Assembly (NCBI GenBank): GCA_035449045.1
Contig: DAOTKC010000013.1
Coordinates: 1-35,881, forward strand
Reading direction: 5' to 3'
DNA: 35,881 bases
From: DAOTKC01 sp035449045
GTDB taxonomy: Bacteria; Bacillota; Clostridia; Christensenellales; CAG-917
Shown: positions 24,758-32,583 of the stretch, piece by piece
Layout of the letters: each line of letters starts with the position of its first letter
How positions within the stretch are numbered: position 1 is the stretch's first letter
Translations under genes and position numbers: made by a program
Notes under the pieces: model-generated
What the model saw: the letters and a program-made list of their open reading frames with translations, nothing else
Databases searched by the model: none
Told to the model about the DNA's origin: nothing

Positions 24758-25721
24758 TATGCGTCCCTCCCATCAGTCTCATGAAATAGCTCTCGAGATC
24801 GGCGGTAATAAGCTCGGACTGAAGCACTAAAACGCCGTTTTTGTTGAGAGCCTGATTGATATAGGGAAGCTCGCTCGTCCGCTCGGAAACGAAAATGGCG
24901 TTGTTGGGGCCGATTTTATATCTCGTTATGCCGAGCTCGGCGAGCACCGCTTGAGCCTTTTCGATGTCGTCGACGATTATCCTCGCGCTCTGCGTCGACA
25001 TCTCGCGAAGACTGTCCGCCGTCAACTCCTTTACCAGCCTGCCTTGGGCGATAATGCCGTAGGCAGTCGCGATTTTGGCGAGCTCGCCCAGAATGTGGGA
25101 GGAGATAAACAGCGTGGTGCCCAGCCGCTTGTTGAGGTCGGAAAAAATCTCGCGCACCTCGTAAATTCCTGCCGGATCCAGCCCGTTTATCGGCTCGTCC
25201 AAAACCAAAAGCTCGGGCTCGCCCATGATTGCCATCGCTATGCCCAGCCGCTGCTTCATGCCCAGCGAGTAGTTTTTAACGGGCTTTTTGCCGACCGCGG
25301 GCAGCCCCACGGTGTCGAGCAGCTTGTTGTAGTCGGGCTTTACGCCGAGAAGAAGGGAGCGCATGACGAGGTTTTCCCTCGCCGTCATGTTGTTGTAAAG
25401 GCTGGGGACCTCGATTACGGCGCCGATTTTCCTCCGCGCCTGAATGAGTCCCGCGGGCGTGGAGTCGCCGAACAGCTCGATTTTGCCCGAGCTGGGCGCG
25501 GCAAGCCCGGTAATAATCCTAATGAGCGTGCTCTTGCCGGCGCCGTTGTTGCCGATGAAGCCGTAGATGTCACCGCGTCTCACGTTGACGTTGACGTCGG
25601 AGAGCGCCGCCCTGCCGCCGTATAATTTGTTGAGCCCGAAGGTTCTTATTACGAACTCGCCCGAAGCCGCCTTTGGCGCGACCTCCGGGGTGTCCGTTTC
25701 AAACTCGCTGAAAACACTCAT
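24741..25721 (-). CDS. ABC transporter ATP-binding protein (BcrA/CcmA type)
   Basis: This 326-residue ATPase has Walker A GNNGAGKST near residue 58, the signature YSLGMKQRLGIA near 150, Walker B LLVLDEPINGLDP near 170 and a switch His in SSHILGEL. A C-terminal extension (about 230-326) is typical of bacitracin- or lantibiotic-resistance type ATPases. It has an unusual 25-residue lead (DTPEVAPKAASGEF) before the first beta strand. It is the first gene of a four-gene minus-strand run: ATPase, permease (17-bp overlap) and two surface proteases. AAAGGAAAG lies upstream of the ATG. Confidence 0.93.
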   Translation of the reverse strand: MSVFSEFETDTPEVAPKAASGEFVIRTFGLNKLYGGRAALSDVNVNVRRGDIYGFIGNNGAGKSTLIRIITGLAAPSSGKIELFGDSTPAGLIQARRKIGAVIEVPSLYNNMTARENLVMRSLLLGVKPDYNKLLDTVGLPAVGKKPVKNYSLGMKQRLGIAMAIMGEPELLVLDEPINGLDPAGIYEVREIFSDLNKRLGTTLFISSHILGELAKIATAYGIIAQGRLVKELTADSLREMSTQSARIIVDDIEKAQAVLAELGITRYKIGPNNAIFVSERTSELPYINQALNKNGVLVLQSELITADLESYFMRLMGGTHNGQNA

Positions 25722-25750
25722 AAGCTTTCCTTTAAACTTAATACCTATAG

Positions 25751-25780
25751 ATTATAGCATACATAGTTTTAATAATCCAA
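25751..25780 (-). promoter_or_regulatory. Sigma-A promoter of the ABC transporter/protease run
   Basis: On the minus strand TTGGAT (25775-25780) and a perfect TATAAT (25751-25756) are 18 bases apart. The -10 box lies 29 bases before the ATPase start. Confidence 0.65.
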
Positions 25781-25821
25781 TATATTTAATGCGGAATTAA
25801 GCAAGGGGCATCCGCTCGCGC

Positions 25822-26400
25822 CTACAAAACGTGGGAAAGGACTATTCTGATTCCTATGCCGATAAGGATTACGCCGCCGATAATTTCCGCAATCGGCGTT
25901 TTGTTTTTAAGTAGCCTTCCGCACTTGTGGCCGAGGAAAATGCCCAAAAAGCAAATTGCGAAAGTAACCGCGGCTATGACGCCGCCGCCGATAAAGATAT
26001 TGATGGGAATAACCAAAAAGGAAAGACCGGCCGCGAGCGCGTCTATGCTTGTCGCGACTCCTTGAATTAAAAGCGAGGGAACGCTGAAAGCCTTGGGTTT
26101 GGGCTCTTTATTTTTTGCGAGCGCGAGCGCGCCGTCAAAAATCATTTTGCCGCCGATTAAACTAAGGACGGCGAGCGCGACATAGTGGTCGTAGGCGGCT
26201 ATTTTGTCGATAAAAAGCGAGCCGAGGAAGTAACCCGCGACGGGCATTACTCCTTGAAAGAGGCCGAATACCGCCGCCGTCAAAAAATAATGCCGCTTTA
26301 AAAGATTGAGGTTGGAAAGCCCCGATATCACCGATACCGCAAAGGCATCGGCGGAAAGCCCGAGCGCAAGCAAAAAGAGAGCTAAATATTCGGCGGCCAA
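25822..26400 (-). CDS. mntP: Manganese efflux pump MntP
   Basis: This 192-residue, six-helix membrane protein of the MntP/DUF204 family exports Mn2+. It shows the two related halves with acidic helix motifs, ALGLSADAFAVSV near the N-terminus and GVATSIDALAAGLSF in the second half, plus FGLFQGVMPVAGY and the closing GGVILIGIGIRI. The start is set at a TTG (26400) behind GGGAGG. A longer reading to 26439 would overlap the promoter -10 box and so cannot be fully transcribed. The chosen length matches the family (about 188). No yybP-ykoY manganese riboswitch is seen, and the predicted leader is only about 20 nt, so control would have to be at the promoter. Confidence 0.93.
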   Translation of the reverse strand: MAAEYLALFLLALGLSADAFAVSVISGLSNLNLLKRHYFLTAAVFGLFQGVMPVAGYFLGSLFIDKIAAYDHYVALAVLSLIGGKMIFDGALALAKNKEPKPKAFSVPSLLIQGVATSIDALAAGLSFLVIPINIFIGGGVIAAVTFAICFLGIFLGHKCGRLLKNKTPIAEIIGGVILIGIGIRIVLSHVL

Positions 26401-26429
26401 GGTCTGCGCCTCCCAAAGAAGTCGGGGCA

Positions 26430-26458
26430 ATTGTAACACCCCGAGCGCGGTATGTCAA
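26430..26458 (-). promoter_or_regulatory. Sigma-A promoter of mntP
   Basis: On the minus strand TTGACA (26453-26458) and TACAAT (26430-26435) are 17 bases apart, close to consensus. This fixes the mntP start downstream of 26430. A 20-bp imperfect palindrome (26494-26513, with TTTGCCTCGG on the minus strand) lies about 40 bp upstream and weakly resembles half of a MntR box. Confidence 0.75.
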
Positions 26459-26567
26459 ATCTTACGATTTTTTTTCGGGCTTCACATCGGCTGAATTTAT
26501 TCCGAGGCAAATTTTAGTATAAAAAATTGCAAATGTGTGCTAAACTATTATGCGGGAGGACAAAAAT

Positions 26568-26987
26568 ATGTTTAAGATTATTAAATGGATTATTAAAATC
26601 GCAATTATGGCGGCGGTGGTTTTGGGTATAGTCGCCGTCATTTCGCAGGTCGCCGTCGCGCCCGCGCCCGAACGCGTCGAAAAATACCTTGAAAAGACCG
26701 AGAATGTCTCCGTCAGCATAGTAGAGGAAAAAAGCCTGCTTTTGGCCAGCGAAGTGTTCTTCGAAATAGACGACCTCACCTGCCAGGTCAACGTTTATGA
26801 CTCCGAGGACAGCGAAAGTATGGTCATCTTTTATTTTGAGGATTTCAAGGACACGCGCGAGGCTTACCGCACGCTTATGAAAAAGTATGACGACCAAGAC
26901 AATGTCAAAGTGACGATTCGCGGCAAAAGCGTCATCGTCGGCAGCGACGATTTAATCAAACTCTACCGCATGAAAGTCATCTTTTAG
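26568..26987 (+). CDS. Small membrane-anchored protein of unknown function
   Basis: The 139-residue protein has a single N-terminal hydrophobic segment (about residues 3-27, IIKWIIKIAIMAAVVLGIVA) with a basic start, giving either an uncleaved anchor or a signal peptide. It is followed by a soluble, mixed alpha/beta, acidic domain of about 110 residues (ENVSVSIVEEKSLLLASEVF, then VKVTIRGKSVIVGS near the end). I do not recognise a family. GGGAGGA is 8 bases before the chosen ATG; an ATG 18 bases earlier precedes this site. It is a single-gene unit ended by a strong terminator and is divergent from mntP. Confidence 0.75.
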   Translation: MFKIIKWIIKIAIMAAVVLGIVAVISQVAVAPAPERVEKYLEKTENVSVSIVEEKSLLLASEVFFEIDDLTCQVNVYDSEDSESMVIFYFEDFKDTREAYRTLMKKYDDQDNVKVTIRGKSVIVGSDDLIKLYRMKVIF

Positions 26988-27011
26988 CAAAATCCAACAA
27001 ATCATTAGATC

Positions 27012-27041
27012 AAAAAAGCCCGCAACCGCGGGCCTTTTTTA
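27012..27041. terminator. Bidirectional intrinsic terminator
   Basis: GCCCGC-AACC-GCGGGC forms a strong stem with AAAAAA before and TTTTTT after it. It serves the plus-strand small membrane protein gene (stop 25 bases upstream) and probably the minus-strand hydrolase gene ending at 27090. Confidence 0.9.
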
Positions 27042-27089
27042 TTGTTTGCTTGCAGATTGTCCAATCGCAGAAAACCTAATTTGGTTATC

Positions 27090-28052
27090 CTATTCTAAAG
27101 CCGTTTCAAGATTTAAAAGCCAAAGGATTTTGTTTTCGTATTCTTTGGGCGATATGTAGTAGCACGCCGAGTGGCCGGCGTCTTTGACGAGGAAAAAGTC
27201 CTTTTGTGTGGGGCAGGCGGCGTAGAGTATTTCCGACCATTTGTGCGGCACGAAGTAGTCGGCGTCGCCGTGGACGAAGAGGAAGGGCACCTTGGCTTTT
27301 TTTATCTCTTTTGCGCCGTCGACGTCCTTAAAGCCGTAGCCGGCGCGGCGGCGGGCGATGAATGAAGCAAGCTTGACCATGAGCGCGCCGCTCATCCCCG
27401 AAGCCGCCTTTATGGTGTGGTTCATCTGGTCGTAGAAGTTGGTGAAGGGCGCGTCGGCAATGATTCCTTTGACCTGCTCGGGAAGGTCGAGCCCGCTCGC
27501 CATGACGACGGCGGCGGCGCCCATAGAGTTGCTGTGAAGATAAACCTTAATGCCCTCTCCGAATCTTCCTATTAAATAGTCTATCCAACATACTATGTCG
27601 TAGCGCTCCAAAATGCCCATGCCGGCGTATTTGCCCTCGCTCTCGCCGTGGGCGCGGTTGTCAATGAGAAGCATATTGACACCGATTCCGTTATAAAAAT
27701 CGGCGAAAGAGGCAAAGCCGCGAAAACCGTAACTGGTGAAGCCGTGGACGCAGATGACAAATTTGTCGGAGGGCTTGTCGGAGGGGAAATAAAAGCCCGC
27801 TAGATTGAGCCCGTCTTTAGAGGTGATGTCGACGCGCTCAAAGCGTTTTTCCTTGAGCTTGTCCATCGACTTGTAGAGGTTTTCATAGTAGTCGGGCGTG
27901 CGGTTGGCGAGATTTTTAAAGTCCTTGATTTTATCGCCGTCGGGGCGGCGTGCAACGCGGTTGAAGACGGCGTTGCCGATGATAAGTAAAGTGATGAAAA
28001 GCACCAGCGCAAGCGCAGAAAGCGCGATGACGAGCAGAATAAACCATTCCAT
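27090..28052 (-). CDS. Membrane-anchored alpha/beta hydrolase (YqkD-like)
   Basis: A 320-residue protein with one N-terminal membrane helix (about residues 3-28), then a serine hydrolase domain facing out or in. It has VICVHGFTSYGFRG as oxyanion region, an acidic HGDADYFVPH and a final DAGHSACYY supplying Asp and His. The nucleophile elbow reads HSNSMGA, so the first Gly of the usual G-x-S-x-G is Ser (coding bases CAC AGC AAC TCT). Family members such as Bacillus YqkD normally have G there. The ATG with GAGG 5 bases upstream is used; a GTG two codons earlier overlaps this site. It has its own promoter. The substrate is unknown. Confidence 0.85.
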   Translation of the reverse strand: MEWFILLVIALSALALVLFITLLIIGNAVFNRVARRPDGDKIKDFKNLANRTPDYYENLYKSMDKLKEKRFERVDITSKDGLNLAGFYFPSDKPSDKFVICVHGFTSYGFRGFASFADFYNGIGVNMLLIDNRAHGESEGKYAGMGILERYDIVCWIDYLIGRFGEGIKVYLHSNSMGAAAVVMASGLDLPEQVKGIIADAPFTNFYDQMNHTIKAASGMSGALMVKLASFIARRRAGYGFKDVDGAKEIKKAKVPFLFVHGDADYFVPHKWSEILYAACPTQKDFFLVKDAGHSACYYISPKEYENKILWLLNLETALE

Positions 28053-28093
28053 AGGCACCTCGAAGCCGAAAAAATTTAAATTTCCTTATTTTT

Positions 28094-28122
28094 ATACTAG
28101 CACAGTCGGGCGCGCCTTTCAA
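28094..28122 (-). promoter_or_regulatory. Sigma-A promoter of the YqkD-like hydrolase gene
   Basis: On the minus strand TTGAAA (28117-28122) and TAGTAT (28094-28099) are 17 bases apart, 41 bases upstream of the start codon. It is divergent from the promoter of the sodium-pump operon. Confidence 0.65.
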
Positions 28123-28188
28123 GCTATATCGGGATTTTTGCAAAAAACCTCATTAACCTTATCCTCACTCCCCCTTGATTTAAAAGGA

Positions 28189-28217
28189 TTGCATTTTTTC
28201 AGACAATCAATTATAAT
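28189..28217 (+). promoter_or_regulatory. Sigma-A promoter of the oadB-like/GPH operon
   Basis: TTGCAT (28189-28194) and a perfect TATAAT (28212-28217) are 17 bases apart. The predicted 5' leader is about 64 nt and shows no obvious riboswitch. Confidence 0.7.
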
Positions 28218-28287
28218 GAGAGGGTATTTTTTAAAAAATACGCCCGAAAAACAAATAACCTTTGATAAACCAAAAACCGAGGATTTT

Positions 28288-29445
28288 ATGAACTCATTCG
28301 ATTTTTTGATAGAAGGGCTTAAAAGCGTAAGCTGGCAACAGGTCGTCATGTGGATTGTGGGAATCATTCTCATTGTCCTCGCCATCAAAAAGGAGATGGA
28401 GCCGGCGCTGCTTCTTCCCATGGGCTTCGGCGCCATTTTAATCAACATTCCTTTTTCGGGCGCCATGACACAGAACATCGAGGGAATTACCGAGCCCGTG
28501 CGCGGCATAGTTCAATGGCTGTTCGAGGTGGGTATAGAGGAATCGGAGGCGATGCCTTTACTTCTCTTTATCGGTATCGGCGCCATGATTGATTTCGGGC
28601 CTCTGCTCAGCAATCCCAAGCTCTTGTTTTTCGGCGCGGCGGCGCAGGTCGGCATATTCCTTACCATCATTTTCGCCACGCTGTTCGGCTTCGGCATAGC
28701 CGACGCCGCTTCAATCGGCATTATCGGAGCCGCCGACGGCCCGACCTCCATACTCGTTTCCCAAGTTTTGAAAAGCAAATATATAGGCGCAATCGCCGTC
28801 GCGGCATATTCCTATATGTCGCTGGTGCCTATTATACAGCCGCTCGCAATCAAGCTCGTCACCACTAAAAAAGAGCGGATGATTAAGATGGAATACAACC
28901 CCGGAAGCGTTTCCAAAACGACTAAAATTATCTTCCCCATCGTCGTCACCGTGATAGCGGGACTGGTCGCGCCCGCTTCCGTCGCCTTGGTGGGAATGCT
29001 GATGCTGGGCAACCTCATTCGCGAGTGCGGCGTGCTGGAAAACCTCTCCGAAACGGCGCAAAAGGCGCTCGCCAACCTTATAACACTGCTGCTCGGCATC
29101 ACGATTGCCGCCAGCATGGAGGCCTCGGTCTTCGTCACGTGGCAGACGCTCCTCATTATGGCGCTGGGACTGTTCGCGTTCGTCTTCGACTCGATTGGCG
29201 GCGTCATGTTCGCAAAGTTTGTCAATCTGTTTTTGCCCCAAAGCAAAAAAATCAATCCCATGATTGGCGCCGCGGGCATCTCGGCTTTCCCGATGTCGTC
29301 GCGCGTCATTCAAAAGCTGGGCTTGGAAGCCGACCCCACTAACCACCTCTTAATGCACGCCGTGGGCGCCAACGTCTCCGGCCAGATAGCCTCGGTTGTC
29401 GCGGGCGGCATAATTCTCTCCATCGTGCCCGCGCTGTTGGGTTGA
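28288..29445 (+). CDS. Sodium-translocating decarboxylase beta subunit (OadB/GcdB/MmdB family)
   Basis: This 385-residue membrane protein of about nine to eleven helices couples decarboxylation of enzyme-bound carboxybiotin to Na+ export. Family hallmarks are GIGAMIDFGPLLSNP (about residues 96-110), GAADGPTSI with the Na+-site Asp at D150, AYSYMSLVPIIQP, and the late ISAFPMSSRVIQKLG carrying the conserved Ser/Arg. The ATG at 28288 behind GAGG is chosen; the frame stays open upstream but without family similarity. It is followed after 9 bp by an OadG-like gene. The alpha (carboxyltransferase) and biotin-carrier subunits are not in this window, so the substrate (oxaloacetate, methylmalonyl-CoA, glutaconyl-CoA or malonate) is unknown. 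Confidence 0.93.
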   Translation: MNSFDFLIEGLKSVSWQQVVMWIVGIILIVLAIKKEMEPALLLPMGFGAILINIPFSGAMTQNIEGITEPVRGIVQWLFEVGIEESEAMPLLLFIGIGAMIDFGPLLSNPKLLFFGAAAQVGIFLTIIFATLFGFGIADAASIGIIGAADGPTSILVSQVLKSKYIGAIAVAAYSYMSLVPIIQPLAIKLVTTKKERMIKMEYNPGSVSKTTKIIFPIVVTVIAGLVAPASVALVGMLMLGNLIRECGVLENLSETAQKALANLITLLLGITIAASMEASVFVTWQTLLIMALGLFAFVFDSIGGVMFAKFVNLFLPQSKKINPMIGAAGISAFPMSSRVIQKLGLEADPTNHLLMHAVGANVSGQIASVVAGGIILSIVPALLG

Positions 29446-29454
29446 GGAGGCAGT

Positions 29455-29718
29455 ATGAATAACCTGATTCTTTCCGCCGTAAATAAAACCAACATCTTAA
29501 CCTCGCTCGACATTCTTTGGAAAGGTATGCTGGGCATCTTCGTCGTCATGGCGCTGATTTACGCCGCCATCAAGCTTTTGAATTTCTTGACCGATAAGGA
29601 AAAGGTGAGGGCCGTCAAGGCAAAGCTTACTAAAAAGGGTAAGAGCGGCGAAACCGAAGCAAAAATTGCCGAAGATGCCGCAGTATCCGAAAACGCAGGC
29701 GAAGGTCAAACTCAATGA
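29455..29718 (+). CDS. OadG-like small membrane subunit of a sodium pump decarboxylase
   Basis: The 87-residue protein has one membrane helix (about residues 20-46, LWKGMLGIFVVMALIYAAIK) and a charged, low-complexity cytoplasmic tail rich in Lys, Glu and Ala. The size, topology and the GMLGIFVVM segment match OadG/MmdD-type gamma subunits, which tether the beta subunit to the carboxyltransferase. The histidine-rich metal-binding C-terminus of classical OadG is absent. GAGGAGG precedes the ATG, 9 bp behind the beta subunit gene. Its stop overlaps the start of the GPH symporter gene (ATGA), so the three genes form a tightly coupled operon. Confidence 0.8.
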   Translation: MNNLILSAVNKTNILTSLDILWKGMLGIFVVMALIYAAIKLLNFLTDKEKVRAVKAKLTKKGKSGETEAKIAEDAAVSENAGEGQTQ

Positions 29719-31253
29719 AGAACCCCCCATCCGCGGCTAAAGCCTCCGAAAACAGGGTTATGTCCAAACGGGAGGTGCTGGCCTACGCTTTCGGGCTTTT
29801 CGGATTTCAGGCGATAGTCGGGCTTTTAAACACTTATCAAGCCGAGTTTTTCAGCTATGCCATGGCGGCCGATATCGCCATCGTCGGCATAATCGTGCTG
29901 GTGGCGAGAGTGGCGAGCGCGGTAGCCGACCCTTTCATAGGCAACCTCATCGACCGCACTCAAAGCAAGTTCGGCAAGCTCAAACCGTTTATTTTATATT
30001 CCCTTGCCCCGCTTGTCGTTATGACGGTTTTAATTTTCACTCCCTTTAAAGGAATAAGCGGCGTCGGGCTTTATTTTTACATCTTCTTTATGTATTTTAT
30101 TTGGTGCATGGCGATGACGCTGGGCGACGTGCCCTCGCAGGCCATCGCGGCGGTTTTAACGCCCTATCCCGCCGAGCGCACCAAGGTCGTATCACTCGCC
30201 AATACGCTGAAATCGGTGGGCTTCGCTTCGCCCGCCATTCTCGTTCCGCTCTGCACGCTGCTTCTTCCCGGCGGCGCCAAATTTATGACGGGCGCCATCT
30301 CGGAATGGGAATATTTCATCTCGGCGGCGGTCATCGCCGTTTTAGGCTCGGCGCTATTCCTTTTAATTTTCTTTATCAATAAAGAGCGCGTGCCCTATAA
30401 GGTTGAGAAAATGTCCTTCCGCGAGATGGGACGCGCGCTTAAGACCAACAAATACCTGATGCTGGTGTTTTTATCTTATTTTTTGGGCTTCGGGCGTCAG
30501 GCGGCCATGGGAATACAGGCGCAGGTGGCGGGCGCCATTTTGGGAAGCCCCGCCAAAATTTTGCCGCTCGGCATAACCTCGGCGCTCGGCAGCATGGTAA
30601 GCATGCTCTCCGTCCCCTTCCTTATTAAGAAATTCGACGAGCGCAAGGTTTACATCGGCATGTCGCTCTACGGTTTTATTATGTCGACGGCGACTTTCAT
30701 CGCCTTTTATTTCATAGGCTTTGAAGGCTTCAACATGTATATCATCCTCGGCATGATGTTTTTGATGGGGCTGCAGTTCGGCTGCGTCAACATCGTGCCC
30801 GTGCTGATGGTCGCCGACACCGTGGATTATTACGAATATAAGACGGGAAAGCGCACCGAAGGCACCGCCTATGCCGTGCTTTCCTTCGCCATCAAGGTAT
30901 CGCTCGCCATGGGCGCGGCCTTAGGACTCGTCATTATCGGGCTTTCGGGCTATAAAGCATCGATACCCTTTGAGCAAATCACCAAGAGCACCAAAGACTG
31001 GGTGTTTTTCGCCTATACCGCCATGCCCGGCATAACCAGCCTGCTGACGGCGCTTCCCATGTTCCGCTACGACTTGGTCGGCAAAAAGAAAGAGGAAATT
31101 ATGGCGGCGCTTAAATCCCGACGCGAGGCCGCACAAGCGGAAAACCCGACGACCGAGCCTGCCGACGGCACGCTTGCCGAATACGAGGCCGATATTTCGG
31201 GAGTTGACGATGTAAAAGAGTCCGAAAACGGCGGGGAAAATGTTTCCGATTAA
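29715..31253 (+). CDS. GPH family (glycoside-pentoside-hexuronide):cation symporter
   Basis: This 512-residue MFS-like transporter has twelve predicted helices. The GPH signatures are in place: ARVASAVADPFIGNLIDRTQ followed by SKFGKLKPFIL (helix 2 and loop), DVPSQAIAAVLTP near residue 136, and VADTVDYYEYKTGKRTEGTAYA in the second half. Members import sugars or glycosides with Na+ or H+. A hydrophilic acidic tail of about 55 residues ends the protein. Translation is coupled to the OadG-like gene by a 4-base overlap, with GAAGG 9 bases upstream. Placement behind a Na+ pump suggests Na+ as the coupling ion; the solute is unknown. Confidence 0.88.
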   Translation: MKNPPSAAKASENRVMSKREVLAYAFGLFGFQAIVGLLNTYQAEFFSYAMAADIAIVGIIVLVARVASAVADPFIGNLIDRTQSKFGKLKPFILYSLAPLVVMTVLIFTPFKGISGVGLYFYIFFMYFIWCMAMTLGDVPSQAIAAVLTPYPAERTKVVSLANTLKSVGFASPAILVPLCTLLLPGGAKFMTGAISEWEYFISAAVIAVLGSALFLLIFFINKERVPYKVEKMSFREMGRALKTNKYLMLVFLSYFLGFGRQAAMGIQAQVAGAILGSPAKILPLGITSALGSMVSMLSVPFLIKKFDERKVYIGMSLYGFIMSTATFIAFYFIGFEGFNMYIILGMMFLMGLQFGCVNIVPVLMVADTVDYYEYKTGKRTEGTAYAVLSFAIKVSLAMGAALGLVIIGLSGYKASIPFEQITKSTKDWVFFAYTAMPGITSLLTALPMFRYDLVGKKKEEIMAALKSRREAAQAENPTTEPADGTLAEYEADISGVDDVKESENGGENVSD

Positions 31254-31305
31254 TTAACCGCATTATAGCCTAGGCATTATAAAACATAAATTGATAGGGG
31301 CGGAT

Positions 31306-32328
31306 ATGAACTTCGGGGGAGCAAAACTGAGAATTTTGACGGCGGCGTTAGTTTTAATGTTGCTCTTTTCGTTTTGCGCCTGCCAAACGAAGGGCGGCGA
31401 CGCCGACGATGACGGCAAAAGCGCGGTAAAGCCGGGCGGCGGCGTCAAAATCAATGTCGGTGAGCCCGAAAAAAAACCCGATTTTTCCTTCCTCAGGTTT
31501 CAGCGGCTGCCCGGCGACCTTATCATTCATTTCATCGACGTCGGACAGGGCGAATCAATTTTTATCGAATTTCCCGACGGAAAAAATATGCTGATGGACG
31601 GCGGAAGCCTCATTACCGCGCCGACAAGCACAATTATTGACTACTTAAACCGCCTCGGCATAAAGAGCGGCGACATTGATTATCTTTTGCTGACCCATCC
31701 CGACCGCGACCACTGCAACGCGCTGGATTCGATTTTAAAAAGATACACTTTTGACTACATCTACGCGCCCTATCTAACCTTAGAGCAAGTCGGCTCCTCG
31801 AGCTACGAAAAGTTTTTAGAGGAGGCCGAAGAGCAGAAAACCGCCGAAATAATCCATAATATCGGCGTTTTAAGCCTTGACGGCGAGTGCTACGACATGA
31901 CGCTCTACTGCCGCCCCGAGGAGTTCTATCTCGCCATGTCGGAGGAGGACGACGAGCTTCACAACGAAGTTTCGCCTATTTCGATTCTAGAATACGCCGG
32001 ACGGAAAATAGCCTTCACGGGCGACGCCGGTTTTTCGACCGAGGAATACTTTATGACGCTGACCGCCCCCATCGACTGCGACGTTTTGAAGGTCGGCCAT
32101 CACGGCAGCAAAAAGTCGACTTCGGCGGCGTTTTTGGAGTTTATCGCCCCCGAATACGCCGTGATTTCAGTGGGCGCCATCGACTTTATCCATCCTCAAG
32201 AGGAGCTTTTGACACGCCTTAAAAATATCGACGCGACAGTTTACCGCACCGACTTAAACGGCTATATCGCGCTCATTGTCCGCGAAGACGGCGAAATGTT
32301 CTTCTCCCTTCAAAAGCCCAAGCCTTAG
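31306..32328 (+). CDS. Secreted or lipoprotein MBL-fold hydrolase, ComEC C-terminal-like
   Basis: The 340-residue protein starts with a signal peptide (about residues 8-24, LTAALVLMLLFSFCAC) that ends in a cysteine, so it may be a lipoprotein although the lipobox (F-C-A-C) is not canonical. After a short acidic linker comes a metallo-beta-lactamase domain: HFIDVGQGESIFIEF, LLLTHPDRDHCNAL (HxDxDH metal site), FTGDAG and LKVGHHGSKKSTS. This is the ComEC/Rec2-like subgroup, which includes secreted nucleases and phosphodiesterases. An ATG behind AGGGGCGG is used; a TTG five codons earlier precedes this site. A nuclease or phosphodiesterase role at the cell surface is likely but unproven. Confidence 0.88.
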   Translation: MNFGGAKLRILTAALVLMLLFSFCACQTKGGDADDDGKSAVKPGGGVKINVGEPEKKPDFSFLRFQRLPGDLIIHFIDVGQGESIFIEFPDGKNMLMDGGSLITAPTSTIIDYLNRLGIKSGDIDYLLLTHPDRDHCNALDSILKRYTFDYIYAPYLTLEQVGSSSYEKFLEEAEEQKTAEIIHNIGVLSLDGECYDMTLYCRPEEFYLAMSEEDDELHNEVSPISILEYAGRKIAFTGDAGFSTEEYFMTLTAPIDCDVLKVGHHGSKKSTSAAFLEFIAPEYAVISVGAIDFIHPQEELLTRLKNIDATVYRTDLNGYIALIVREDGEMFFSLQKPKP

Positions 32329-32583
32329 AATTTTCACACCATATAAATCTAACATTATTGCTTTCAACAATAAATTTTTCAAAATCAAAGCACGGTAACA
32401 ACATCATTATTAAATGCGGATATTCACGCTAACTCCCTAATCCCAAATTTTTTTGTATAGACCGGAGCTTGCACAATGGCCGAAATTAGATTTGATTTTC
32501 TGCTTTTTAAAGTCGGCGGCTCTGGCGATTATCAGACACTTTATTAAATAATGCACAAAAATTAAGACATTTTTCAAAAAGTG
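32329..32583. other. Intergenic region, no firm gene
   Basis: This AT-rich stretch contains a weak hairpin near 32355 (TTATTG/CAATAA followed by ATTTTT), possibly ending the MBL gene transcript. It also holds one 23-codon frame (32476-32547) with GGAG 9 bases ahead of its ATG. Neither is strong enough to call as a gene or terminator. Confidence 0.4.

Noticed and set aside
26401..26439. Thirteen-codon N-terminal extension of mntP to 26439.
   Set aside because: It overlaps the -10 box of the mntP promoter and would make the protein longer than the family.
27898..28287. Upstream extension of the OadB-like frame to 27898.
   Set aside because: It crosses the divergent hydrolase gene and its own promoter at 28189-28217; family similarity and a ribosome site place the start at 28288.
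32476..32547. A 23-codon reading frame (MAEIRFDFLLFKVGGSGDY...) with GGAG 9 bases before its ATG, in the gap before the PAP2 gene.
   Set aside because: It is too short to judge, has no promoter or family similarity visible and lies in AT-rich intergenic sequence; only conservation could support it.
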